Positions 12,301 to 24,077 of a stretch of 64,000 nt of DNA are shown here, piece after piece. The DNA lies in NCBI GenBank assembly GCA_944989445.1, contig CALYLW010000165.1, positions 191,001-255,000 of the forward strand, in the 5' to 3' direction. Within the stretch, counting starts at the first letter, position 1; each line of letters begins with the position of its first letter. A program made the translations under genes and the position numbers. The notes below the pieces were generated by a model. The model saw nothing but the letters and a program-made list of their open reading frames with translations. It was not told where the DNA came from and ran no database searches. Source of the DNA: Ampullaceana balthica (taxonomy: Eukaryota > Mollusca > Gastropoda > Lymnaeidae).

Positions 12301-15300
12301 ATAACTTGTGTTCATTTATTTGTACTGATAAAGGCATTATCCATAAAGTCTACTTGTATATTAGTCTTTAATTTATAGTTTTGATTACATAATTTGTTTG
12401 AATATCTTGCATTTTATTTAAAAGCTTTATCACAGTTCTAATCAATATGAATTTTTAAGTCTGAATTATAATACATATTGTAACATGATTATAACAATAA
12501 TTCAAATGTAACATGAGTATAACATACCATTACATCAGGCACATACGATTTCAATAATACCAATAAAATGTTAAACATCTTGAGGATGATTCATCAATAA
12601 ACAGCTCACCTAAAATCTGCCAACCAAATACCTACAGTAGATATATATTTAGACTAAATTGACCTTGATCATGTAAATCATTTTAATTGTCCTAGCTCTG
12701 GAGAACTCGGCTGTGGGTAGTCATTTGGACAAAAGACAATGATTTAAGCACATATTTGTTGAGACAGATTGCTCCTACCTCACAATTGTCTCCCCCTACA
12801 TGACTCTGAACAGCACTGACAATAGAGGTTTTCAACTTTTTGGTCCTAGCCCAGTACTGGCAAGCTTTCTGTAAATATCGCCTGAAAAATATTTTGTGAA
12901 ATATTATTATTATTATTTTTAAAATTTAATCAAGAAGATGCCAGTTTAACAAGTAAGCTGTCTATTATATATATATTTTTTTAAATAAATTATTTTAAAA
13001 AATTTAACATAAATGTTTTTTCTCACCTCAGTTGTTCACAATTTTGATCAGTGATTATACTCAGTAGGTCCCACTCTATGTCAGTACTAGAGTTTCTGAT
13101 CATGATAAATTATACATCATTATAGCTTACTTCAAAACCATTCAAGTAAAATTTGTTAGGTTTTTTATTTTATGACACATGAAATGTATATAAAAAGGGC
13201 ATTAAACAAGACTTATGCAAATGATATAAAATAAAAATGCAACTAATTGAACAAAATAAATGTAAGACAAGATGAAACTAAAAGCAAATATTTTTAGTTT
13301 GAAAAGTAAATATGTTTATAAACACCTTGTTGCTTCTTTCACATTAAGAAGAATCATTTCCTCTAAAAGATCAAAACATTTTTCTTGTACGGATGTTTCT
13401 GGATCAAAAACTCGTGGTAAGATTCCAGATACCCATGCCCTAAAAAATATATAAAGTATGACTATTGCAGTCCTGCTGATATGAAAGGAAAGTGAATCTT
13501 TGGGACAGTCATAAAAATGATAAAATTTGAGACTATTCTAGTTCTGCTTATGTAAGAGGAATGTGTTTCTAATAGGTAATTAAATCATGGTAGCCTTTTA
13601 TTTTTTAACAGTCAAATCACATGTAAGTCAATGGCCATCAACACGATTTATTTATAATCAAAGTGTTTTGTGGAGATAGTTTTACAACAATATCCATGAC
13701 ATGAAACAGTCCATAATTTCAGATCAAGAAAACAATTGGATTTTGATGTTAAACTGATGATGTGTAGTTATAGTACACTTTCAAATAATTCTAATCAATA
13801 TAAGGCAGAACTTTCCACAAGCAAATACAAATTTCAGGATTTTTCGTATTAGCTGCAGAAATGTAACAAGAAAAGCCAGCCATAGAAATTTTAATTTGGC
13901 TAAATTTAATTTTTTTAAAAACCTAAACTTTGGAATATTCATGTTTTGAAAGATTAATTTGGCGTACACTAACCTTGGTTTCCTTACATGTTATGGAGTT
14001 AAATTTTATGACTTACTTTTGTATCCGTTTATCATCTGGCAAAGATTTCAACAATTCTGACAAAGATTGTACAGCTTGTTTCCGCACAGAGAGTGCTGGA
14101 TCTGCACATCTCTCCTGCAAGGCCTTTAAATCCTGGGGTACAAATACAACCAAAATTTCATTGAAAAATAAATGACTAAATCAGTTAATTAGGTCTATTG
14201 CTGTAACGCAATACACACTAATAATGACATTGAGAGACTATTGGATTATCGTAGCAAAGAAAAAAATAACCTTACCTCATCTTTGTATTCTGGTGCTACG
14301 AGTTGAATAACTTTCTGTAATGCTTGTATGGCACACTTTCGAACAACAACCTTCGATTCTGATACCCGACGATGCAACATTGAAACAACACCTTTGGCAT
14401 CAGGGAGATCTGATAGTCGTGAGAACATTAGGAATAATTAGCATTACTCTCTGTCTAGTATGCAGCAGTAGGAATTTTAACTTTAAAAAATTACATATTT
14501 AATTTTGTATATACTGAAAGTAGCCAATCCACTTGATATTCTGTCACCTAGTACAATAGTACCTCCCCTCATCATAACACTTACTTACAACTATATGTGA
14601 AGCATTCCCTACCTAAAACTAAGCAAAAGAAGAAAAAAATGCATACATGGATTAAATCCCGGAGTTAATTCAATGGCACCGAAAAACCCCATACTGCCTC
14701 TGACTTGCGGAGTTTTGCTGTTCCTTTTATCAGATGGTGTATTGGTGCTTCTCACCGTCTGCTCAGTTGCATCATTTTCCTTATCTGGGTCTTCTAAACT
14801 TTCTCCAGTTGGATCTCTTTCAGTGCTATCTGCATCTAGTAAAATACCCCATCACATTAAAAGCCTTAAATTCATGAATCAACACATAAAAAGTATTTAA
14901 CCGTATTAAATGCAACCACCAGAATTCCAGTGCATTTAATAGCATGTTGTATTTGGCAGATTATCTCAAAATAGTCCTTTGATTCAACCATAGCTTTTTA
15001 GACATAATTTTTTTTACTGTAGAAAAGTAAAACACAAAGTGGAAAATATTTTTTGAAATCTATCAGCTGAACTGTTTTTTTAAAGGTCATCATTTAATGA
15101 CCAGAATAGTATAAAAAAAAATTTTTTAAATATATCAAAATTTACTAGTAACTTTCTCCAATAAGAAAAACAAAAAACAACAGTTAAATCCCAAATAAGT
15201 TTTAAATAACGTCCAAAATCCATACTTAAAATTATGCTTAAAAGAGAGTTAAGAATCGTATAATTTTGAAGACTCTTGTTAAGAGAAATTACTCCTACAT

Positions 15301-18300
15301 TTCAATATGGAGCTGTATCATTCAAGTTTATCATCATATGTGAAACTTAATGGTGTTATTTAAATCAAATCCATTGCCTCAGTTTGTCAAAGAGAAGTCG
15401 GTCACATCTACCAACCTATTAAATTGGCTAAACACACGACTGGAGTGGGAATAAATTGTTTGTTGGTGGGTCTGACTTGTTCTGGCGCTGGAGTTACCAC
15501 CTCCTTGATGGTCTTCACAATGTCACTATACTTTGAGCTGGTGCACAATGAAAATCCTATGAGGGCCCTTGAGCTTACACTAAAAAATATATAAAAATAT
15601 TGATTTCATAATTTTTCAAAATGCTGTTAATATGAGGATGGCTGGTATAAAATTGTATATTTAAAGTTTCAACCAATTTCATCTCAGAGTTTTAAATGAT
15701 TAAGTACATGATTAAGAACTGAGGGCTGACACCAAGACTTCAATATAAGAATCTTCTGTGATGTATTTATTTAATCATAAATAAGAATCTCAAACTGCTT
15801 GGGTAGAGTAAAATTAATTTGGCCCATCCATGAGCCCAAGAAATACCTGGCATTTATGTCAGAACATCTACTCAGTATGGTGCAGATCATACTCTTATGA
15901 CTAGTGAACTGGGACAACTCAGGGGGGACTTCGGCTGCTCAAAGATAACATTAACAGAGGAAAAAATTATTTTTTCAGTTTAAGAGACAAGCTTTAATAA
16001 TAGACATAATACAGCTGTCAACAACATTTTAATATGATGCAAACATTTTAATAATGAAAAAAAAACAAAGTAAAAGAATCACACACACAAACATGTAAAT
16101 ATAAATAAATACAGACATATTTTCAAAAATATAAATATTTTACAAGTAATAGTGCAAATGCTGTGATGACATTATGTATGGTTTACAAGTCCATGATAAC
16201 AGTGATCAACTAACCAGAAACATTTCGCTCAGGCTGCTCCATAAGCTTTAAGATAACATCCACAGCAAAGCCTCTCTGAGTGACCTATAATGACAGACAT
16301 CAACAATAATCATCATGTGTATGATTAAGAACATTTTAAAAAATGACGGAGTAGTTCATTTAAAACAGAACTAAGGGGTCCTTTGAATTGCACAATATTT
16401 AGGTTACACATTCAATCTTTATCCTAATCAAAATTTTTAATATCAACAATTAATTTTACCAAGTTAAAGATTTAAAAAAAAATTAAATAAAATAATTTAG
16501 ATTAAACTTAAAGCTATTTTCTCTATTAAAGTAAAAACTCAAAGAGGATAAATTATTTTTAATGTTGACTTATTAAAGTAAGAGGTCACAATTCTATGTG
16601 AACAATGTGGTAGCCTTGGTTTCTCAACATTTTTGTATTCAGTTAGTTTTCTTTTTTTATTTGTCTGGCTCCATTTTTTTAACAGGAGATAAATCAGCAG
16701 AAGTTTAATTACTTTCAGCACCAAAACTTGATTTTGAAATAGCAAAGTCCTAGAGAGTTTTAATTCACTATATTTAAATTGAAGAAATAACCAAAAGTGT
16801 CAGTAATGAATATTTTGTAAAAGGATCTGATACTTGAATTTCTTCTATTTTTTTATAATGCCAACAACCTAGGCTAGAGATTCAAAAATAATTTCAAAAA
16901 AATGTTTACTTTAAAATGATGAAATTTTTTATTTACCTTCTTTTGTTTTGAGAGCCTTTTCAGCCATTCAAGTATCTGGGAATACTCTAGGTCAGGCAAA
17001 GTGTCCAATAGCTCAATAACAGCCTGGGATATAGTCCATGAAGATAAGATGAAACATTTTTTTAAAGTGAAAAAGTCTCATGTAATTTTAAGTTGAAAGC
17101 TGAAAGCTATATTTTAATTACTGAAAATCATCATGTTTAATTACCTCAGCAGCATGTGATCTGTATTCTGATCGGTCAGGAACTTTGAAACAAATGTGCT
17201 GCAACAGTATTTTCAGAATATAAACACATCTTTCGCCCATTTCCATGGCAAGGTACCTGCAAGAGGTTTAATTATAATTAAACAGGAAACCAAACATTAA
17301 GAATCAATTCTAAATTTTTTTTAGATGAAGACATAAAATTAAGGTTAATAAAACAAAAAACAGCTCACTTCACAAAGTCCAGAGCGTGTCGTCTTATAAG
17401 CAAAAGTGGACGATTAAATGTAAAGACTTTTCCGTCCTCCATAATGAGTATGTGCCCCAATAACTCCTTGAAGAGCTGAAAGAATTTGCATTTAGAAAAT
17501 ATTCAGATGATTCATAGAAAAATTAATTTCTTTCTTTGGAACCCAAAGATTCAAACTTTTAAAAGGCAAACATTAGAAAGCCATTTATTGTACTTTTAAA
17601 ATGACATGAATATAATATATAAAACTCACCTCATTAACAATGGCTGTAACATTACCATAATATATATAACTCACCTCATTAACAATGGCTGTAACATTAC
17701 CATGAAATGGCTGACACAATAAATAAATAGCTTTATACACAAGAATTCCAGAACTGCATTTCCCTTTCCTGAAACGTAAAGATATTTCTAGATTGGACAT
17801 TATACTGCACTAGAAATGTGGTCAAACCAAAACAAGACCAAGAATTGTAGAGGTTCAAATAATTCAAGTCTGCCATATTTACCCTAAGAAGGGCATGTCA
17901 GGTGTCTCCAAAAAAAAAGTCATTACTCACTATAAATTGTCATGCTATTGATCATTGTCAATAAAACACATTTATAAACATGATTATTTCATCAAAGCAA
18001 CTGATACTAATACAAACATCTTTTTACGCAAATGCTTTAGACAGCCAAAATTTGTTCAACCAGTTCCAAGAAAGCAATAACATGACTTACCACTGACCCA
18101 TCTCTTCTGAGATAGATTCTGGATCAAGTTTTGCAAGGTTCATTAAGACTCCTAAGAGCTGTATGGCAGTAGACTCCGATTGGCGCAAGGAGTACTTCTC
18201 ACATATCAGAATAACATCCTACAATACACAGAAAATTGTTGATTTTTAGTCAAGTTGGATCTGTCCTGTATGTTGCACTTAAAATTATTTCATTAATTCA

Positions 18301-21300
18301 CACACACATATAAATATATAAATTGCAGGAACTAAAAAAATTGTGTTATTCTCAAGTGCTTGTGTTATGCCTTCCTCTTGAAACATTGCATAGAACCTGT
18401 GGTAAATTGAAAAATATAATAATGCAAAACTTCCAAACACTTCCCACACTTAATGCACGAGTTAAATTTTTTTTACTTGACTCTGGCAATCATATAGGAA
18501 TCTTTACTTCACAGCAACTAATTACACTAAAGTAAATACAAAACATACAAATTTTCCATAATTGATCTATTTTTTCTTCATTACCAACCTGTAGCAATAA
18601 ATTCATCAAGCTATCCAGCTTTTTAATCTCAATAGGATCCAGTTCAAGTATTTCATCTTCTCCTCTGCTCACTTCATCATCAGTATTCTATTAAAAGTAA
18701 ATTTCAACATTTTAGTTTTTGTTTTTTTTTAAATGCATGTGAATAATCAAAATAATTTTAAAAGATGATAAGCCCATCCAGGTTTTTGAGGATTAAACAG
18801 TCCTTTGAAGAAAAAAATATTTTTCTGTGACACCTAGGATATTGAATTTGACAAAAAACAAAAACTACTGAGTTCAACTCAGACTATTGAACCAGAAGAT
18901 GCCATCCTTAAAATTAAACTCCTCATATCTTAACTTAATAACCAGATGTTGTGCCATAAAATGACATGAGCACGAACAAGTCAAGGGTGAAGGGGAACAT
19001 AAATGTGAAACGTAAGGATTTTACAGCATTCAAAACTGACAAAAAGGTTACGAAGATAAAAACATACTGTTTGTGATAGGGATTCATCTAAAACACCTTT
19101 CTTCTTTCCTCCCTTAAACTTTTTAGACTTTTGGCTTGGTTTAATGGTAGTCTCATTTCTTTTTCTCTTAGTAGTACTTTGGCTATCTGTAAAGTACAAC
19201 AGATTAAATTCACTCTTATTTCATATATAAAACTAGTGAGGCAGAACACTTTGAACATCTATAAAACTAGTGAGACAGAACACTTTGGACATCTATAAAA
19301 CTAGTGAGACAGAACACTTTGGACATCTATAAAACTAGTGAGACAGAACACTTTGGACATCTATAAAACTAGTGAGGCAGAACACTTTGGACATCTATAA
19401 AACTAGTGAGACAGAACACTTTGGACATCTATAAAACTAGTGAGACAGAACACTTTGGACATCTATAAAACTAGTGAGACAGAACACTTTGGACATCTAT
19501 AAAACTAGTGAGACAGAACACTTTGGACATCTATAAAACTAGTGAGACAGAACACTTTGGACATCTATAAAACTAGTGAGACAGAACACTTTGGACATCT
19601 ATAAATTAAATTAAAAAACCCGTAAAAACAAAGTTTTTGACTATAAATCCCTTATATATGAGACATAACTAACAGTATTGATTATTTTCAAACATTTACA
19701 GACTGAATCTGTCTTAACACAAGTTTGCTTCATAACCCTAGGGGGGAGGGGTGGGTGTGAGGGGGAGAGGGGAAAAGTCTGGTCACCGATTCGCTTGACC
19801 GAGCTCAGAGTGACACGTAAAATGTAAACAAAAGCGCACCGTCGTTTCGTTGGGTCGCCTCAATGCTCAAACTTTCACGTGGCAAAAAAACAATAACAAA
19901 TCGTGAATTTAAATTACATAAGGATAAACTAAAAATGCATTAATTTAATTACGGTACGTTCGATCGATCTGAAATTTTGATACGATGCATTGTTAGGTAA
20001 GACGGGTCCGTGTGCCAAATTTCAGTTCGATCGGATCATTGGAAGTGGGTCATTTTTGACTTCTGTTTTTCCGCCCGCCCATGAGACGGCGGTGAAGTTA
20101 ATATAAGGGATTTAAAAAAGGATTATATTTATTCCTTGAAAAAAAAAGTATGACTCATTAAACAAAGTTCAAAAATAAAATTCAATGTTATTTTGGTTTT
20201 ACCCCACTTACACCTCAGAGTTTCATTTTTGATGGAGTTTAGTTGATGTTCATTTGATTTACACTGCTTTTGAATAGTGCTTTGTTGATGGCAAGACCTA
20301 ATGATGACTTATTTCAACTTCACCTTTTCAATAAAGTGAGTAATTTGTCACTACTTGTTCACATCAATGTTTTATTATTTTTATTTTTTATTTTTTTTTA
20401 AATAAATAAAATTTGTATCATTTTGTCCCACACTATTTTTAAGTACTGAGTTTTAAGGCATTCATCAGTCTCTTACTGACGACACAATCTTAGCCAAATT
20501 TTAAAATAATTTGCTTTATTTTAATAGAATAAAAATCTTTACTTTCTGCTTACCTCTACAAACTGACAGAATTTTTCAATAACTGGATAAGAATTAATCT
20601 TACTATATATACCTGTCTATAAGTCAAGGGCAGCTCTTTGACCAACAATTATAAAATGACCCATAAAACATTGAGAGTAAAACATGGGCTTTGAAATTCT
20701 GTGATTTTTATAATTTGTGATATTTTACCTAGGTACAGGTCCTGGAACAATTTTACAGTTACATTCCCGGCTTAATTTGATAAAACATTATATTTGATAT
20801 CAACATAGTAATTTTAATTAAACTGCTTTGGATGTGCAGATACTTAGCAGGAAAACTGTCACTTATAAGTCTCCTCGCAAATTTGAAGACTTATACACAA
20901 GAATAAACAGTATATAATATCTGCATTTAAAAATTATCATACCACTCTTTTTCCATTTATTGAGAAGTCGACAGGCCTGAAGAAATAGTTCTGGATTATA
21001 AATTTGAAAAGCAGCACTTCCTGAAAATAAAATAAATCAAAGCATAAAAATTGTCAACTTTATAGTTTTAAATGCCCTGCCTGAAAGATTACAACTATTT
21101 ACTTCAGTCACCTTATTATCGAACTAGGATGAAACAAACATTACTAAAATCTGGAGTTGATTGGTAACGAAAACAATGAACTAGTGTTACAAAATTTAAA
21201 ATTGATTTCATAGTTGAATCAATCCCACCTGGCAAGGCAATAAGCTTTAGATATACTGATGCAGCTATAACACCAGCAGCTCGCTCTGTAAAGCTACATG

Positions 21301-24077
21301 CAATCTGAAACAAGAAAAATAGTTATAAATTAGATTACATGAAAATTTCAAATAACTAGTATTGTAAGGAAAAACTCTTTTATTTTTAAAAATTAATTAA
21401 TTTTGAGAGAAAATTTATTGTGAATTGTGCCTCCAACAAAAAGTAGCATGCTCTTTCAGATATATAATCATATGTTTACAAGATGTAACATGCTGACCTT
21501 ATTAGAATTATGACAAAGAAACGCTAACAGAGCAACCAGGGTTTTGTGAGAAATTTCACTCTCGACCAAGATAATCCAGAGGCCTGTAGAGTAGAGTTAA
21601 ATAAAAAGTTAAATTTCTTGCACTTGACATTACTTAAAAATTCATTTTTTTAATTGGATTATAAATAGTTATTTTTTAACAATGAAATCACATTACAGTA
21701 GAACCCACTTAACGCGACCTCGGTTAACTTGCCAACCCATTAAGTTAACGTTTTTTATTGGAACCGTCAAATTCTCTCTTTGTCTTAGCATTTTCTCATC
21801 GGTTATGTCGATTCTTTTATGTCGCCGAACCCTAACACCTCGAAAACAAAAGAGGGCCAAATTTGCCACTTAACGTTGGTTATCTCAATCCCCAGCTTTT
21901 GAAAATGTTATCGATGCCACTTCACCATCTCACTACCGTATTTTTGCGGGTTCAACTGCACTATTACTAACAGCCAGCCAACGAAAACACGCTCTGTCCC
22001 TATTTAGCCCGTGCTGGGTGTGTGTTGAAGAACTGGGTCACGCAGCGTGTATCGAGAACAAAGACGTGCAGAGGGAAGCGGGGGCTTGTTTTGTATGACA
22101 TCACGGCAAAAAGCGACTATGAGAGTGTATCAATGATCAAATTTTCGCCTCGCGCCGTCTGATGGCGACTTCAAAGAACATGTGACGTCACAGCCTGCTT
22201 GTTTTCAGCTCTCTTGCGCTGAATAGTAACACGCCTCGCGGCCTTGAACGTTGTTCATATTTTAACATCGCCACACTGTGTGTTAGTTCTCGTACTATGC
22301 TTCGTCAACTAAGAGAGTTTTTTTAAAATAATTTTAAAAAATTGTGCACTAGCCGTACGCATTTTTTAAAGCAAATATCAGTTTTGATATTAATGTGGTA
22401 ATCTTACATCAAATGCCTTAAACTTACAGGAAAACTGTCACTAAAAGATAAAAAACTCAAATTTGAGGACCAATTAATCGCCCCCGGTATCTTTGCTACG
22501 TCTTTCAAATGACTCTCGTAATATAAATAGTAACAATAACAGTCGCATCCTTGACTTTGACCGCTGTTCATATCATACGCACACTGTGTGTTAGCTCTCG
22601 TACAGAGCCTCGACAACTAAGCAAAGTAAAAAAAAATTTTTAATCTTTCCTAAGCCGTAGGCAAACTAAGCTAATAGTGATGACGTGTATATTACTGTAT
22701 TTATAGACCGGAATAGACAGAAAACGCTTTCATGTCACGGTCACTCGCTTTGATGTCACGGCCGCATGCATATTGGTTCTTGTATTCTGCCGTAACACAA
22801 CAAAATATTAACTCTGCTTAATAGAATTGTACCAAAGTTACGGCTAACCGTTTAACCATTAACAACCTTATCATGTACATAAAGAAATTTCAAGCACATG
22901 TTAATATTTTGCCGCCATATTGGTTTTCGTTTAACTCGATCAGCCCCTAGGCCGTCGACTTAACCAGGTTCTACTGTATTTAAAATTAATAACAATTACA
23001 TTTATGTTGTTGGGATCACTAATAATAATTTGATAATTTATATAGTGTAGTACCACAGCAAACAACTGTGCTCATGGGGCTTTATATAATTTATATAGTG
23101 TAGTACCACAGCAAACAACTGTGCTCATGGGGCTTTACGTAAAAAGATAGTAACACACATAATTATCAATGTATTAAATGTAAAACATTAATATCCTAAA
23201 TACAACACAAAGACAGTATGGTGCATATAAATTACTTTTATAAACATTGTTAAGTCTTTTTTTTTGTAATGTAATTAACATATACATTAATAAATTTTTG
23301 ATTATGCACAATCATTACAATAAGAGTAAATATATCTTCATTAAAAAAAATATAGTCTCATGTAAAAAAACTTGTTATGAGAAAAATTTAAAAATAAGTT
23401 AACATTTTTTAATGAATTCTCAACTATTCAGCATAAATTGTAATCTTAGTCAGAAAGTGATAATAAAGGAATGGGATTGGGCACAACTCATGATCTAGGA
23501 ATTTAAAGGTAGACTACAAATAACCCACATGCCCCTTTTTTTTCTTCACAAAAAATAATAAACATAAATTCTTGGTCCATCTTTACCGAGAAGGTCTCGG
23601 GGACATATTTTAAATATTTAATAAAAGAATTTTGAAAAATAAAACTGATCTTAAAAGCAGAACACCATGTGGCTTTTGAAGGGCCCTGCACCCTCCAAGA
23701 CAGTTGATTTTGTTTTTCTGTCTTAACTGTAGGCACCTTAGACAACTTTTTTTAACTGGGAATGCAGGGACTTGAATAAGCTCTATACTCTTTAACAGGA
23801 AAATGACAGGCGACTTTTAATATGCATGTAAAGGCAGTGCATCAGGTACATTAATATTAATATTATGGATAAAAAATATGTTCATCATTAGCTGCTAAAA
23901 CTACTCAACCTTCTCCATCCTCATTTTCATTGTTGGCTTGAAGCCACAATGAAAGAATTTCTTTAACACTGGTCAGCTGCTCTGTCAGGTAGCCATTTTC
24001 TTGCAAAAAGTCTCTATCTTTGTCAGGCAATGTGTTTAAATCTACAAAGTCCTCAGCCCAACAGGATTTTACCCACT
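192..24077 (-). CDS. NCAPD3: Condensin-2 complex subunit D3 gene (partial at both ends)
   Basis: NCAPD3 is the large HEAT-repeat subunit of condensin II, a nuclear complex that compacts and stiffens chromosomes in mitosis. I joined 32 minus-strand exons with AG/GT borders. Every exon hands over a compatible phase, giving about 1,160 codons without a stop; human NCAPD3 has about 1,500. Landmarks in order are the N-terminal [11 protein letters not shown], a Lys-rich linker (exon 5), [23 protein letters not shown], the HEAT segment [65 protein letters not shown] and [17 protein letters not shown]. These follow the vertebrate protein collinearly. The start-codon exon is not found above 24077 and the C-terminus is before base 1. 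Exon coordinates are given in the four block entries. The identification rests on remembered family sequence, not a search, but the collinearity over 32 exons makes it strong. Confidence 0.93.
345..1672. repeat. 22-bp minisatellite, about 60 copies
   Basis: The unit is GGTACACGGGGCCTGATATA plus AT, 22 bp, repeated about 60 times in NCAPD3 intron 31. Edge copies are variants (ACACAG for ACACGG; AATAGT for AATGGT) while the centre is nearly uniform, the usual picture of unequal exchange. Occasional 23-bp or shortened units occur. Because 22 is not a multiple of 3 and the unit lacks stops on the minus strand, all three minus frames stay open for hundreds of codons; these are not genes. Confidence 0.97.
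1896..3693. mobile_element. Degraded pogo/Tigger-like non-autonomous DNA element
   Basis: The left end CAGTCGAGCTCGGTTAGCTC, followed by an AAGTCG-rich subterminal region, is mirrored by GTCGACTTAACCGGTTTGGA then CTG at the right end. TA lies on both sides (894-895 and 694-695 of the next kilobases). The end style CAGTRGAACCY...CTCGGTTAACTCG resembles pogo/Tigger elements of the Tc1-mariner superfamily. Related copies lie at 21696-22976, 27030-31841 and 51397-52861. No transposase reading frame was recognised inside. Confidence 0.7.
3729..4587 (+). mobile_element. hAT-like non-autonomous element, family TAGGGGTCTACC, copy 1
   Basis: It begins TAGGGGTCTACCGATATC and ends GGTAGTCCCCTA, with a perfect 8-bp target duplication ATAAATAC (3721-3728 and 4588-4595). 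An 8-bp duplication is typical of hAT elements. The interior carries many TATCGG motifs. The right-end module of roughly 150 bp is iterated: further end-like motifs occur near 4289 and 4438. No transposase frame is visible. It lies in NCAPD3 intron 31. Confidence 0.85.
4588..6231. other. NCAPD3 introns, AT-rich, without recognised elements
   Basis: Outside exons 29-31 this stretch holds AT-rich intron sequence. The only structure noted is a small inverted motif at 5752-5806, where CACAGTGT is mirrored by ACACTGTG around CGAGCTC and CTCGAG. Nothing else was recognised. Confidence 0.5.
6457..7935 (-). repeat. 96-bp duplication of the NCAPD3 exon 27 donor, split by a transposon
   Basis: The last 14 bases of exon 27 plus its donor and about 80 bp of intron occur three times. 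The true junction is at 7922, a second copy has its donor at 7826 (96 bp away), and a third lies at 6457-6556, separated from the second by the hAT-like element at 6557-7758. The 96-bp period keeps the frame and the segment has no stop, so the 7826 donor would add 32 in-frame residues. Confidence 0.85.
6557..7758 (-). mobile_element. hAT-like non-autonomous element, family TAGGGGTCTACC, copy 2
   Basis: It starts TAGGGGTCTACCGATATG and ends ATCGGTAGACCCCTA, with a perfect 8-bp target duplication CATTAAAT (6549-6556 and 7759-7766). Compared with copy 1 it is inverted. The iterated end module is at the left here, with end-like TAGGGG motifs near 6705, 6818 and 6975. It sits in NCAPD3 intron 27, inside the tandemly copied exon 27 donor region. 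It has no coding capacity. Confidence 0.88.
7922..12006 (-). CDS. NCAPD3: NCAPD3 exons 21-27 (central-to-late HEAT repeats)
   Basis: Exons in transcript order: 12006-11910 ([20 protein letters not shown]), 10939-10847 ([17 protein letters not shown]), 10575-10499 ([20 protein letters not shown]), 9437-9320 ([14 protein letters not shown]), 8943-8803 ([18 protein letters not shown]), 8356-8177 (a Ser/Gln-rich linker, then LRAHAFIIL) and 8051-7922 ([34 protein letters not shown]). Each joins in phase. The Ser/Gln-rich linker in exon 26 matches in place the low-complexity loop of vertebrate NCAPD3 before its RAHAIITLGKLCL segment. A Penelope-like remnant lies in the intron between 9437 and 10499. 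Confidence 0.93.
9482..10040 (-). mobile_element. Penelope-like retroelement 3' end with inverted terminal copies
   Basis: On the minus strand, 9736-9920 reads as an open segment [19 protein letters not shown] ... [13 protein letters not shown] followed by a stop. This matches the C-terminal part of the GIY-YIG endonuclease region typical of Penelope-like elements. It is followed (9482-9610) by a tail containing CTGATGAAGGCATTAGCCGA then AACG. An inverted copy of that tail lies at 9920-10040, so the unit is bounded by roughly 110-120-bp inverted repeats. The tail carries the hammerhead-ribozyme core signature (CTGATGA, stem II GGC/GCC, GAAA), which is known in Penelope terminal repeats. The reverse transcriptase part is absent. 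Confidence 0.75.
11269..11379. repeat. 36-bp tandem repeat, 3 copies
   Basis: The unit begins AGTAGGATCTCAATAGACAT and ends CTTAAACACAAG; three nearly identical copies lie in NCAPD3 intron 21. Confidence 0.95.
11578..11728. repeat. 25-bp tandem repeat, 6 copies
   Basis: The unit is AAAGGATTATGTTACACAGT plus CAAAT; six copies, the first lacking the ACA, in NCAPD3 intron 21. Confidence 0.95.
12128..12445 (+). mobile_element. Degenerate Penelope-like 3' tail
   Basis: It matches the 3' tail of the element at 9482-10040: a CCAGTTGTGG...CTGTAACTTTT stretch, then ACTGATAAAGGCATTATCCA in place of the hammerhead-type motif, then a TGCATTTTATTTAAAAGCTT segment found after the other copy at 10070-10090. 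Substitutions have destroyed the core (CTGATAA for CTGATGA), so this is an older, plus-oriented remnant. Confidence 0.6.
12779..17768 (-). CDS. NCAPD3: NCAPD3 exons 8-20 (HEAT-repeat core)
   Basis: Exons: 17768-17675, 17475-17369, 17256-17145, 17023-16937, 16284-16215, 15934-15847, 15579-15416, 14835-14647, 14409-14276, 14132-14017, 13439-13326, 13095-13027 and 12881-12779. Recognisable blocks include [119 protein letters not shown] and [20 protein letters not shown]. All match vertebrate NCAPD3 in order. Exon 15 is acidic, low-complexity linker ending in [17 protein letters not shown], corresponding to the variable loop before the HEAT repeats resume. The phases of all thirteen exons agree. 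Confidence 0.93.
17630..17704 (-). repeat. 45-bp duplication of the NCAPD3 exon 8 donor
   Basis: The 3' end of exon 8 with its donor (GTTAATGAG|GTGAGT) is repeated exactly 45 bp downstream, giving donors at 17675 and 17630. The intervening 45 bp has no stop in the exon frame, so use of the second donor adds 15 residues that repeat GNVTAIVNE. Family comparison favours the first donor. Confidence 0.9.
18091..24077 (-). CDS. NCAPD3: NCAPD3 exons 1-7 visible here (N-terminal region)
   Basis: Exons: 24077-23910 ([20 protein letters not shown]), 21583-21498 ([16 protein letters not shown]), 21304-21229 ([20 protein letters not shown]), 21020-20943 ([15 protein letters not shown]), 19186-19068 (Lys/Arg-rich, [20 protein letters not shown], a likely nuclear-localisation segment), 18687-18589 ([20 protein letters not shown]) and 18218-18091 ([17 protein letters not shown]). 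The first visible exon begins two bases into a codon, so a short upstream exon with the start codon is missing. In vertebrates only about 20 residues precede this point. I could not place it between 24078 and 25606. Confidence 0.9.
19228..19604. repeat. 34-bp minisatellite, about 11 copies
   Basis: The unit is AAAACTAGTGAGACAGAACA plus CTTTGGACATCTAT, 34 bp. Copies differ by one or two bases (GAGGCAG for GAGACAG). It lies in NCAPD3 intron 4, just upstream (in transcript sense) of exon 5 at 19186 and next to a solo copy of the 0.5-kb array unit. Confidence 0.97.
19613..20112 (-). mobile_element. Solo copy of the 0.5-kb unit found in the 35.9-42.3 kb array
   Basis: Read on the minus strand it starts AAATCCCTTATATTAACTTC, contains TCAGATCGATCGAACGTACC and a GCGGGCGGAAAAAC block, and ends TATATAAGGGATTTATAGTC plus AAAAACTTTGTTTTTACGGG. 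These are the same termini and interior as the array units at 35885-42270. It is an A-type unit. Its presence in an NCAPD3 intron shows that the unit has been dispersed, presumably as a transposon. Confidence 0.85.
21696..22976. mobile_element. Pogo/Tigger-like non-autonomous element
   Basis: The ends CAGTAGAACCCACTTAACGC and AACCAGGTTCTACTG are flanked by TA on both sides (21694-21695, 22977-22978). The subterminal GTTGGTTATCTC and TTGCCGCCATATTGG blocks are shared with the copies at 1896, 27030 and 51397. A TA duplication and CAGT ends fit Tc1-mariner/pogo. No transposase frame is visible. It lies in NCAPD3 intron 1. Confidence 0.85.
23036..23140. repeat. Tandem duplication of about 57 bp
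   Basis: TATATAGTGTAGTACCACAG followed by CAAACAACTGTGCTCATGGG occurs twice head to tail in NCAPD3 intron 1. Confidence 0.95.
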
